From positions 1 through 50,443 of the forward strand of contig JAZRXL010000046.1 in NCBI GenBank assembly GCA_045600225.1: a stretch of DNA of 50,443 bases, given 5' to 3'. The translations under genes were made by a program, and so were the position numbers. Below are positions 1 through 12,800 of the stretch, piece by piece. Positions within the stretch are counted from its first letter, which is position 1. Every line of letters starts with the position of its first letter. The notes under the pieces were generated by a model. That model was not told the origin of the DNA and made no database searches. It worked only from the letters and a program-made list of their open reading frames with translations. The DNA is from UBA1181 sp045600225. Its GTDB lineage: Bacteria > Bacteroidota > Bacteroidia > Bacteroidales > Paludibacteraceae.

Positions 1-541
1 AACCCTAAAATAGAAAAAAATAGCCTTTTCTTGAAATGCCAACTTATTGTGTTTCAAATAATTGAAAATCGCAGTTCCCCATTAACCATGGGTAAGGGGA
101 GTTGTGCACTTTATCAGAGGGGTAAATGAAAGAGCCGTGTACAAATATAGATAAAAATTCAAATAGTTTCTAGAGTAACGTTTTTTTATATGCACGTCTT
201 CCCCATTTAACTTTTTAAGAAAGGGATTGGATTGTAGAGTAACCCTGTACATGGAACGAAGAGATATGTGCTGGGGTAGGGGCACTGTGAGAGGGACACT
301 CGTCCGTAAGACGATACAATACACACGCATCCGTGGTAGCCTCTTTCAGACGTTACCTACATAAACTGGTGTCGTCCATATAAGTTGCAGTCAAACTCTA
401 CATGGTTTCCCAAAATATAATATAAACCCAAAGAGGGTGTGTCGCAACTTTATTAGTTTTGATACACCCTCTTCGTGTTTTTGGATTTTGCGAATAAAAT
501 CCCTATGATTCTAACTATCTCTTATTCCCTAAGAGCAGGCT
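1..541. other. gene-free region downstream of the giant gene
   Basis: No convincing coding region is seen here. The one open frame of any size (82-330, minus) has no recognisable domain, signal peptide or start context and is probably spurious. The stretch holds an imperfect palindrome at 76-100 (TCCCC arm, central CCATGG, GGGGA arm) and a strong hairpin at 431-473, listed separately. A TAnnTTTG-like box lies on the minus strand at 142-149 without a properly spaced -33 element. It could belong to a leftward gene beginning outside the window, but this is weak. Confidence 0.5.
431..473 (-). terminator. hairpin 3' of the giant gene, probable terminator
   Basis: A perfect 10-bp stem (AAGAGGGTGT with ACACCCTCTT) encloses a loop whose flanks can pair further with one mismatch. 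It begins 69 bp past the stop codon of the giant gene and is the only strong hairpin there. The U-tract in the minus direction is poor (TTTGGG then T/A-rich), so termination is inferred from position and stem strength. Confidence 0.5.
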
Positions 542-825
542 CTACCTAATCAGAGTGACAGTTCCTCTGTCTTCTCCTGATTTGTTGATGCCTTTGTAGT
601 TGCTCTCCCAGGTTACTACATAACCATATACGCCTTGAGGAGCTGGCTCTCCGTTGAATGTTCCATCCCATTCATCCTCTTTGTACTGACCTTCGTACAT
701 GATTGTACCTTCTCGGTTGTAGATGATGAAACGGAAGTCTGTCATATACTCAGTTCCTAAGAAACGGAATCTATCGTTCAAACCATCTTCGTTAGGTGTG
801 AAGGCGTTTGGTGCCCAATAGCTCT
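542..825 (-). other. CHU_C / T9SS type-B C-terminal sorting domain of the giant protein
   Basis: The last 90 or so residues begin WAPNAFTPNEDGLND and continue through FIIYNREG, WDGTFNGEPAPQGVYGYVV to a terminal TVTLIR. This is the classic gliding-motility-associated C-terminal domain (CHU_C, TIGR04131), which directs export across the outer membrane by T9SS. Type-B domains of this kind are usually handled with PorP/SprF-like partners; none is encoded in this window. Confidence 0.93.
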
Positions 826-3800
826 TCCATACCCAGATGATCGAGTCGCCTACATATTCACAACCCTTGTCGTCAATTGCAATGGCTGTTACTACGAACG
901 AGTCGCGAACAGATGGGTTAGGGAATTGGTAGGTTGCCTCCTTGCCTTGAACTTCTACGCCTTCTCCATCTCCTGGATTCCAATACCATTTAGCATTGCT
1001 AGGGTAGATACCCTTCATCGTAATGATTGGGTTCTCCTCAAGGATGATGCCTGGACTTACAGAGAACTCTATTGGTAAGAATGTCAATGTGTCTACTGTG
1101 ATTGTATCAGAAGAAGAACATCCGTTTGCATCTGTACCTACAACTCTGATCGAAGTCTCTCTTGTAATGGTTGCATAGACATGGTTTGTTAGGTTACCTG
1201 AGATTTCAAGATTCTTAGGTGTACTGCTCCATGCATATTCGATGGCATTACCATTGGCTGTGATGTCAACCTTGGTGTCTGTTCCAGGACATCCTTCAAT
1301 CAAGTTCTGCTTCAACCAGATATTAGGGTTCTTGTTGACGATTACCTTAACATCCTTCGTACTGCTACATCCGTTGATTGAAGTTCCCGTAACAGTGAAT
1401 GTTGTACCTTCATCCAAGTTTTTGATTAGGATTCTTCCTTCATCTCCTGTATTCCAAGAGTAAGAAGCGGCGCCTTCTGCAATCAAGACTGCAGCATCAC
1501 CCTCACAGATGATAGAGTCTCCGGTTACTCTGATACTTGGCGATACGTTGGCTGTTACATAAACTTCCATCTCGGTTGTACAAGCTCCCTTGGTTCCTGC
1601 CAATGTGATACGAGTGTTACCCTCTGGCGTGAAGGTCAATGAGTCACCCTCAACAACTTTGTTGTTATAGCTCCAAGTGTAGGACTCTGCTCCGTGAGCA
1701 TAAAGTTTTGCCTCATTACCAATACAAACATTGTCGATACCAGTGTAGTTGATGCTTGGACTCTCTTTGATGGTCAACATCTTGTACTTCGTGTTCTCGC
1801 AACCATTCTTGTCAATAGCCTTTGTAAAGATATAAGTAGAAGTGTTAACCTCTGTAGCGATAATCTCGCCATCCTTACTTGTGGCATCGTCCATTGTGTT
1901 AGAACCGAATCCCCAATAGTAGTTCTCTCCAGCTCCAACGGCAGAAAGTTGAACGTAGAATCCACGACAAACGCTATCTTCACCAAGGATCTCAAAGTCT
2001 GGTGTTGGATTTATGATTGCAGGGATCTCTATTGTTGATTGACATCCATTGACGTCTGTACCTGTTAATGTGTACTTCGCATTGGCTCTTGGATATACCT
2101 CCAAGTGATCGGAAGTAGAACCTGTACTCCATCTGTAGGAAGCAGCTCCATAAGCGGTCAAGTTAAGTTTCTGACCCTCGCAGATGGTTGTGATACCTTG
2201 GTAGGTAATGTTTGGCTTTTGTAACACGGTTACAGGAATGTTTAGTCTTGAAGTACAGTTATTCGTTGTGCCTTCAACTACATAGAACATGTCTCTTGTT
2301 GGATTCTCTTTTAGAGTACCGGTAGTATTCTCTGAGTCGTGAGCCCAAGAGTATGAACTTGCACCAATCACGTTGATCTTCAAATCATCACCTGAACAGA
2401 TGACTGAAGGTCCTGTGTATGACAAGGTAGGGTATGCGTAGCTTCTGATAGTGTGACTCTTTGTTGCCACACAACCATTGGCATTGATTGCTTCAACTGT
2501 ATAAGTTGATGTCTTGTTAATGATTGGTGTGATAGCATCAGAGATTGCTCCATTGCTCCAAGTATAGCGAGTAGCATCTCCGTCGACCGACAATGTTACT
2601 GCGTTGCCTTCACATGCTGCATCAGGACCCTTGATTTCAAACTTAGGAAGAGAGTCAACATGAACAACATACTCTTTTGAGTTCTTACATCCATTGATGT
2701 CTTTACCGATAACGCTATAAGTCTTGGTTTCGGTAGGCTTATCAGTGATGATGCTTGCTCTAGATCCTGTGCTCCATTCATAACTGATACCTCCGGATGC
2801 GTTCAATTGAATTGAAGAATTCATACATACGGATGATGGACCAGAGATCCATATGCCAGGGAGTTGAAGAACCTCAACACTGAATGTGATTGAACTTTCA
2901 CAACCAGACTTGTCTCCATATACTGTGTAAGTTGTTCTGTTGCTTGGTTTGTCTGCCAATTGGAATGTGCTTCCTTGGAATTCTTTGTCGTTCCATTGGT
3001 AGTTGTCGGCTCCTTGAACGCTTACCTTTACAGAATCACCCACGCAAATTTGTTTAGGTGCATTGTAAAGAAGAACAGGGTATTCGTTGCTAACAATGGT
3101 GTGAGTTGCCTTTCCTACACAACCATAAGCATCTGTACCTGTTACGGTAAAGTCTTTGGTTGCAGTGATGATAGGGTAGATGTTTGCGTCCATATCACCT
3201 GTATTCCATGCATATTCATTAGCACCACTTGCAGTGATGTGAGCGACGCTTCCGTTACATACTGCATCATCTCCACTAATTTGGATAGTAGGAAGATTAT
3301 GGACAATGACTGTGAATGGGTTCGTCTCAAACTTACATCCTTGTGCATCAGTACCGATTACTGAATAAGAGGTCTCTCCTGCAGCATTCTTAACCTCGGA
3401 TAATGTGCTGCCAGTTACACCAGTGTTCCATTCGTATGATTCTGCTCCGTTAGCAGAAAGGTTTACATTGCCACCGATACATACATCGCGGTCTCCTGAG
3501 ATCCAAACATATGGTTTAGGAAGAACACTTACGATGAACTGCTCAGTCTTCGTACATCCATCTTTTGTTCCTGAAACTGTATATGCTTTACTTGTAAGCA
3601 ATGTGTTTTCTGTAAATTGATTTCCTGCAGATTGGTCTTGCCACTCGTAAGTGGTTGCGCCATTTGCAGTGATGGTGAATGAACTTCCCTCGCAGACGCT
3701 AACTGGGGCATCTGTTGTGATGATTGGATAATTCTTCTTAACAACAGTCTTGGTCTTTGTAGTCTTACATCCGCTTAGGTTTTCTCCAATAACCTTGAAT

Positions 3801-6800
3801 GTTGTTGTTTGGTTGATGATTGGATTAATCGTATCCTTTTGTTCTCCTGTATTTGTCCAGATGTATGTGTTGGCATTACCCTTAATATACAATGTGGCGG
3901 CGTTGCCTTCACAAATATCATTGTCACCATAGATTTCAAATGCAGGAAGTTCGTTTACTTTTAGTGTGAACTCATCACTCCAATTAGAACATTGATTACC
4001 ATCAGTACCGTATACTTTGTAAGTTTGGGTAGCAGAAGGAGCCTCGGTTCTTTCTGTTGATGTTAAACCATCGCTCCATTGGTAGGTGATACCACCATTT
4101 GCTGTAAGCACTGATTGCTCTTCGCCCTTACAGATCTCCTCTTTGTTAGTTGAGATCCAGATATTAGGCAATGGCATAACTTGTACTTCAATGTTTGCCT
4201 CTGCGGTACAGACATCGATCTTACCAATCACAACATAAGTGGTGTCTTGTGTTGGAGTGTCAGTAAACGAGCCAGATGCGATTGCTTTTCCGAACTCATC
4301 TTCGTAACTGTCTGCTCCTGTAACCTTAATGTTTGCTTCGGAACCGAAACATACATAAGAAGGCGCTGTTACTTCCAACTTAGGAACTGCCTTGGCGATG
4401 ACTGTGTGTTGTGCTTTGTTCTCACAACCATTGATGTCTTTTACTTCGACAGTGAATGTCTTAGTGTCACGGATGATTGTATTGATCTCACTTACAGTCT
4501 CTCCGTCAGTCCATACGTAAGATTTAACCATGTTTGACTTGTTCACTGCGGTAAGCGTTACCTCTTTGTTTGCACAAACAGCATCAACACCTACGATGGT
4601 GATGTCTGGCAATGGGTTAACTACAACTTCAAATTCAGCACTATTCTTACATCCATTTTCATCTGTACCAATCAATTTATAGGTTGTTGTTTCTGTTGGT
4701 TTAACTGTTACATTGTCAGTCTTTGCAAATGGAGTAGACTCAGTATTCGTTGACCAAACATATTTTCCAGAAGATCCTTCTTTTCCGCTAAGAATAATGC
4801 TGTCGTTTAGACAGATCTCATTGTCAGGATCATTGGTTGTGATCATAATGGTTGGTAAAGACCATACACCAACATTGATTGTCTCTGTTGTTGTACATCC
4901 GTTAGTTGTACCTGCCACAACAAATGCATGGTCGTCTGTTAACTGCTCGTGAATTGTAGATCCAATTACTGTATTGTTTGCAGAGTAAATATCCGTAATG
5001 ATTCCAGTCTCAGTTTCCCAGACGAAGCTGTTTGCACCAACGACTGTAACGACTGCAGTGTCGTTTTGACATATATGCTCTGGTGCTGAGACAGTAAGAA
5101 CAGGGAATGGTTTAGTTGATACCAATATTACATCTGAGTTCTCGCATTGGTTGATGTCAACACCTTTCACTCTGATGTATTTCTGACCTTCAACGGTAGT
5201 TGTCAACTCTTCACCTGTAGTCTCAGTTTTCCAAGTTCCGTTCTCTTCTTTTGCGCTATACCAAGTGTAGTCGAGTGCGGTACCTGTAACTGCCTTTGTG
5301 ATTTCTGTGCCATCACAGATGATAGGTGCGCGTTCTCCTTCGATTGTGACGATAGGGAGAGCGTTGACATTTACTCTGTGAGACTTCTCTGCGTAACAGT
5401 TATGTTTGTCTGTTGCTCCAGCGGTAAATGTATAAGCAGTTACCTCTTTTGGCATAGTTCTATAAGTCTTGTCTGTCACATCGGTGCCAATCCAATTGTA
5501 GTTATACTCTTCTCCTACATTAGATGAGGCAGTAAGAATAATCTCCTTGTCGAAGCAGACTGCGTTTGCACCCTCGATAGAGAAGTCTGGTAATTGCCAG
5601 ATGTCAACTGTGATAGGGTGGTTTGTAGAACATCCATTGGTAGTTCCGACTACTGTGAATGTCTTTTGACTATTCAACACCTCTGTTCTCGTTGCCTCTT
5701 CAGATTGATTGTCTAACCATTCCCATTCATCAGCACCATCCAATGTGATTGTGATTGGTTGACCCTTACATACGAAGTCTTCTTTCGTGTTTGTTGTGTG
5801 GGTTGGAATTGGATATTCCTTCACATTGACTGTGATTTCTCCTGAGGTGACACAAGTGTTCATGTCTGTTGCGACAACAGTGTATGTAACACTCTTCTCT
5901 TCCATGCTCTTAGGGGTTACCTTAGGCATGATGATTGAAGAAGATCCGATTATTGCAGATTCTCCTTTGACTCTCCATTCGTAGTAGCTTGCAGAACTGA
6001 TTGCTTCGATAGTGGCTTCAGAACCACGACAAACATCTGCTACAGGAGGAATGCGTAGTGTAGGATGCTCGTATACGATGATGCTCTTCGTCGCTTCATT
6101 CTTACATCCGTTGGCATCTTCTCCGATAACGCTATAGGTCTTGGATCCAGAAGCGTTTGGAGTGACAGTGATTTGGTCTGCCTTTTCTCCTGCAGGAATA
6201 ATCCAGTTGTATTTTCCACTAACACCATTGATTGCAGTTAGAGTAATAGATTGATCCAAACAGATCTCATCCTTAGGAGTTTCAATTTGAATGTCAGGTA
6301 ATGACCAGATGTTGATGGTTGTGTCAATTCTGCTTGTACAGTTGTTGGCAGTACCCTCAACCCATACATTTTGAGTCTCCTCTAATTTCTCAAGAGATAT
6401 CTTAGATGAAGTTTCGCCAGTAAACCACATGTAAGTCTCAGCTCCACTAATACTCAAGTTCTTATCTTGACCAAAACATACATAATCACCACCTTCGATA
6501 GCAAGTGTAATGTTAGGACGATCTATCACATTTACAGTTGTGCTCTTAGTGCTCTTACATCCTTCTGTTGTCATACCGATGACTGTGAATTCTTGAGTTG
6601 CAGAGATTGCCTCTGATAATCTGATGTCAGTCTTGAATCCATCACCCCAGTTATAAGTCAATCCGTTATTAGAAGCAACGATAACTGCTTCTTCTCCAGA
6701 ACAGATTGGAGAGTTGGTACTCAAAGTGAAGACAGGGTCGTCATAGATTGAAACTACAACTTCTTTCTTTCCAACACACTTGTGATCGTCTGTACCCTCA

Positions 6801-9800
6801 ACTACGTATCTTGTTTGAGTGTTCAACGATGGTGTGGTAAATGATGCATCCGAAGACATCACCGTGCTTTCTCCTAATTTCTTCCATTGGAATTTCTCAA
6901 TGGTTGATGCACTGGTTGCAGTCAACTCGGCTTTGTCATCCTTACATATTGTAGTGTCTTTTGCTAAGATAGAAGGCAATGACAATGCACCAACGGTAAA
7001 CGTGTTAGATGTAGTACAAGAACCAATTGTAGAAGTGGCTTCAATTAAGAAGGTTGTACTTTGGTTGATCTTGCTAGTAATGCTCTTGTTGTTTTCGTTG
7101 ATGTCTCTGTTCCATAAGAAGCTACAATCCATTTCGGAACCATCCTTGTTGGAGGCTGTCGCTGTGATTGTGATGGTCTCTCCCTTACATGCAGCAACAG
7201 GATTGTCTGTTGTGATGATAGGGTAGTTGTACATCTTAATGGCGATCACATTAGATGAAGAGTCGCAACCGAAACTATTTCTTGCTGTAACGGTGAATGA
7301 TGTATCACTTGTAATCTTAGGCATGTAGATTTGTGAACGAGATACTACATTGTTGTATTTGTCTTTCCATACATAAGACAATGCGTCATTGGTTGCTTGC
7401 AATGTGGCAATTGTGTTCTCGCAATAGCCTTCCTCGTAAATTACATCAAACTTAGGTTTCTCGTTGATCTTAATGGTGATTTCGTCTCTGTTTATACAAT
7501 CGTTAGAGTCGCGACCCCACACATAAACCTTCTTCTCTTTGTATAGGTCTATAAGATCTAACCAGTCGGTGTCGTGATAGTCATTCTCGCTATCCCAACT
7601 GTATGAAACACCTCCCTCTACGATGAGACGAGTACTGCTTCCTTTACAGATGGTCTTGATTGGTGAGTCCTCAATCTTAATGTTTGGAGATGCAGATACG
7701 TTAACAGAGAATATTGAGTCTGTTGTACATCCGTTGACAGTTGCGGCTACATGGTATGATTGGCCACTATATAAGTTACCAGTCTCTAATGTTGCTGTTT
7801 CTGACATTAACTTACCTGCTTCGTTGCCGAAGTGCCATACATAAGAAGCATTGTTGTTCTTTCCATTGACTGTTGCTGAGAATCCTTCACATACAAAAGG
7901 AGGAATCTCCAACATGACTTTAGGGTACTCTTTAACACCAACGCTAATCTTTTCTGAACTTGTACAGGTTGTGATAGGATCCATTGCCCATACAGTGATT
8001 TCCATTGGATCGTTTACTTCAACATTGTTGCTTAGCAATGCTTGGTAACCCTTGTTCTCCCAGTTGTAGATGAGGTTGTTGTTTGAAGCGGTAACTGTTG
8101 CCTCTTGTCCTCTACAAACAGAAGGTTCTTTGAGTGACAAACCGAATGCAGGAAGTTGGTTGATCTTAACGACCATGCTATCTGCATTCTTACAACCGTT
8201 GGCATCTACCACATTTACTCGGTACTCGGTATCTACCAATGGAGTTTGAACGATAGAATCTTCTACAGAGATTGGCTTTCCTGTCGTTTTGTTGTACCAT
8301 TGATATGAACTCAAACCTTTGGTTGCAATCAATGTAACAGGATCATTGATACAGATTGCTGCATCTCCCATGATCTCAACAAATGGCAAATCCCAAGTGT
8401 TAACAGTGATTTGCTTGCTAGCTGTACAATTTACCTTCTGGTTCTCGTATTGGTTGTAAACGTAGGTTGCGTGTACTGTAAAGTTCTCAGATACGGAAGT
8501 GATGTTCTGAGAAACTGTCTCTTTGTTGCTTGGGTCTGTAATGTTTCTGCCCGCAGCATCTTCCCATTGAATGGTTGCATTTGAAATAGGAAGTATGGCA
8601 ACCGTTGCCTTGTTTCCTCGACAAACAGTCTCGTCATTAGATGGGTCTAATGCGATTGTTGGGAATTCCTTCGCTTTAACAATGAAGCTGATTGTAGAGT
8701 CACAATTGTTTTGATTTGTAGCAGTTACGGAGACTGTCATGTCTTTGTCGATACCAACAATCTCATAAGTGTCGCCTCCCTTAGTTACGCCATCAACTGT
8801 CCATGAGAATGAAACGAAATCTGCGTTGTTTACGATAGCGGACAACAATGTGCTACCGCCCATACAGACAACGGTATCTCCTGTGATTCGGAAGTTAGGT
8901 TTCTCATTAATGAATACATTGATTTCGTCAGAGTTTATACATCCGTTAGCATCCTTGCCGACAACAAAGATCTTTTTCTGCTCATCCAATTTGCTAATTG
9001 AATAAGTGTTGTCTGTTGTCATGGCAGATGTGTCTGTTGAATTCCAAACATATAGTTCTCCGCCAATTGCAGATAACAAGACGTCTCCATCACGACATAC
9101 GGCAGTGTTGCCACCTTCAATCTTGATGGTTGGTAGGGTGTTGTAACTAATGGTAACTTCTTGAGTTGCTTTACATCCATTGTTCTCTCCCACAACAGAG
9201 AATGTTTTGTTGGTTGTGATAGGATCGGAAGAGAATGAACTTGCCGTCTTTGTGTTATCATTGTTCCAAATGTAAGTTGTGGTCCCTGTTGTGATAGTGT
9301 CGGAAACCTCCATTGTGGCAATGTCGTTGTAGCAAACAGGACTATTGCTTGTGATTGTCAACTTAGGGTTTGGTTTCCAAACTAACGAGTGGTTTACAAC
9401 TTCAGAAACACAACCGTTACCATCCTTGGCAATTACATTGAATGTCTTTTGCCCATCCTTAGAGATTTCTGATGTTGTGAACGTATTTCTTGGGATATAG
9501 TCTCCAGTTCCCCAGTTGTATTGAACGCCCTTGTTGCTAGCGGTTAAGATAGCAGTAAGTCCATCACAAACCTCACCATTCCTGTTGTCTGTGATTGTGA
9601 ATGTAGGCAGAGTGTCAACACTAATAGAGTGGAATGCACTATCTGAACATCCATTGTTGTCTACTGCTACTACCTTATATGTGGTAAATAGTTGTGGGGT
9701 CACTAAGAAGTTGTTGTCTGTTTGTACGGACGTGCTACTCATAGTGGTGTCTGTCCAGAAATAAGTGTACGGATCAGAAGTTCCACTTGCTGTTGCCTTC

Positions 9801-12800
9801 AATGTTTTACTTACACCAAGACATAGAGAGTTGTCTCCTTCAATAACTACAGTAGGGATAGGTTTTACTGCAATTGTTTTCTCAATTGAAGAAGTACAGA
9901 TTAACAAGTTGTTAATTAGCGTTGATTGTTCAATCTCGTATTTAGCATAGCCTTTGAATAGGAAGTTTTCGTCGCTTGTTAATGCGTTACTTTCCATAGG
10001 CCATTCGGTTACAACATTGTGTCTAACCCACTCAATAGAATCAGCACCCGAAACAGTGATGCTTGCAGGGTTGTTCAAACATACATTGTCTGGAGCATCC
10101 ATTGTTAAAGATGGCTTCTCTTTCACAATGATGTTGAATGTCTTAGTTGCCTCGCAAGTAGAAGATGCTGTTGCTACGACAGTGACGGTTGCATCATCCT
10201 GCATGTTGCTGATTTGAATAGTCTTTGCGTTCTTCTCTCCTGTTGACCATTCAAGTGAAGCAAAGTCTTTATCCTCATTGCCAATCTTAAGTGTGGCATT
10301 ATCTCCCTTACAAACTCCTACAGTCTCGCTTTCCAATGCGAATGATGGAGTAGTGGCTCTGTAGACTGAGAATACTTGAGATGTTCCATAGCAACCATAA
10401 CCATTAACATCTTTACCTCTTACTATGTAATTGGTTGTAGTGTTGGTGTTTGGCTCATCGATGAATGAAGTGCTTGTGCCAATTTCATTGACTGTAGCAT
10501 TGCTATCCCATGAAGTTGCTTTCTTCCATTCGTATGTAGAACCGGAAGGACCGCTAATGGTTAATTCAGCTTGACTTTCACCCATACATAGGAAGTTAGG
10601 ACCCGACAATGTGTAAGTCGGCAATTCGTGGATTGTGATGGTTGCCTTCTGAGTCTTGTCACAAGTGTAGGTTTTGTCTCCTATGTAAGTCCTCTTGCTT
10701 GCTGTTACAACATACTCGTAAGGGACAATGTCTGCTGGTTTAATAGCACTTTCTGTCCAAGAAAGGGTTGTCGTCTTTCTCTTGTTTGGCCAAGTGTATA
10801 TGTAAGAATCATCATCGGCATCTTTGATGTTGATAGAGACCTTCTCTCCGCTACATATGTCAGCCAAATAGTCAAGAGAGAATTCTGGTTTGCTGATCAT
10901 TTGGATCGAAAGAGGATCTGTTGTGAATTCACATCCATTTTCTGCAGTTGCGGTAACAGTGAAACTCTTGTCACCATCAATTTCTACAACCGTTGATGTT
11001 GCCGTTCTACTAGGATTGACAGTTCCCCAGTTGTAAGAAGATGCACTTGGGTAACCAGGAACTTGAGAGATTGTCAATGTTACACTTTCATTTTCGCAGG
11101 CAACTTCAGGTCCTGCTAATGTGATCTTTGGTAATTGATTAACAACCACTGTGTATGTTGCTTGGTTCTTACATGTTTTCTCGTCTGTTACAGTAACCGT
11201 ATAATCGTTTGTGATAGATGGTTCAAGAATGATTTCGTTTGTTGTGCTTGAAAGGTCTATGTTTGCATCGCTCTTGTTTGCTCTCCATTCATAAGATGCT
11301 AATCCCTCTTTTGCGGTCAACTTAATCGACTTTCCGAGACATAATGAGCTTGAACCGTTGGTTGCGTATCCGTTGATATGGATTTCTGGTAATGGATTAA
11401 CAACAATGGTAAACGAAGCCTCTTCTGAACAACCATTTTCTATAGCTCTAACGGTATAAGATGTGGTTGTTTTAGGAGTTAATGTCTTTGTTGCACCAGT
11501 CTCTATTACACTATAGATTCCTTTCTCAGTGTCGGATATCCATTGGAAGATAGGAGAAGATCCGCTCTTGGTGCTCAAAGTGATTTCTGTAGATGTTCCA
11601 TCGCACACTTCAAAGTTACCACTGATTTCGATTTCTGGTTTCTCCTTCTTGTTTATTGTAATAGGATCTGATGTTGCGCTACAACCATCTGCGGTAGTTC
11701 CTGTAACGGTAAATACAGATTGCTCGTTGATGGTTACATTTATTTTCGAACCAACGTCTCCAGTACTCCATTCGTAAGAACCAAGTTCTCCTGCTCCTGA
11801 TGCAACTAATTCAGTCTCGCTTCCTGTACATACAAGAGACTCTTTTGGAGTGATAGTGATGGTTGGTGCTTTGGCAACCGTTACTACATAGGTTGCATTT
11901 GTTTCACTCTTACAAGAATTTGCATCTTCTGCGCTAACAGTAAATGTATAATTGCTTTGTGGTTGTGCATACAATTTGTCTGTTGTCACATCTGCATTTT
12001 CTGAAGGAGAAAGGGAACCTGTCCATGTGTATTTATAAGGAGCAGTTCCTTCAGAAGCAGTTGCTCTCAATGATGCGGTGTTGCCGTCGCAAACAATCTT
12101 ATCTCCATCTATTGAGACAACTGGATTTGCCCAATAGTTGACACTCAAATCTTGGGTCGCTGTACATCCGAACTCTGTCGTAGTGCGAGCTATAAATGTA
12201 CGGCTCTTGCTGATTGTGATGCCATTCAAAATGTTGTCGCCGTCAACCTTCTTGTTGGTTTCGTCTAACCATTCATAAGAGCTTCCTGCGATATTGCTTG
12301 TCGCCTCTATGTCTGGAAGAACCGATCCTTTACATACTGTCACATCATAGTTAGATAGTGTTAAAGTAGGATTCTCTTTTTTCTCAATCTCAACACTACC
12401 TTTAGTAGAACAGTGAGAGTTGTTGTTTGTAACTACAACATGGAATTCTTTTGTTTCGGAGATAATCTCAGTACGCTCTGTCGCGGTACTTCCATTGTCT
12501 TCCCACACATAACTATACACGGATGTGTTAGGATTTTTGATTCCAAATGTTGCTTCTTTACCTTCGCATGCATAAGTGTCACCTGAGAATGCGAATGTAG
12601 GAAGAGGGGACACGTTTACAACGAATGTCGTATTGTTTTCACATCCATTATTTGCAGAAACTGTATAAGTGGTTGTTGCTAAAGGAGCCACCTCTATAGA
12701 TGCGTTTGTTCCTAAACTATTGCTCCAGGTGAATGTGGTGCTTGGGTCTGTGCTTGCTGCAGAGAGTGGAATCTTATCGTTGAGACAGATGTCTGCACTT

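Noticed and set aside
82..330. 82-residue open frame on the minus strand
   Set aside because: It has no domain, no signal peptide and irregular composition; it lies across a palindrome and a possible promoter, so it is probably non-coding.
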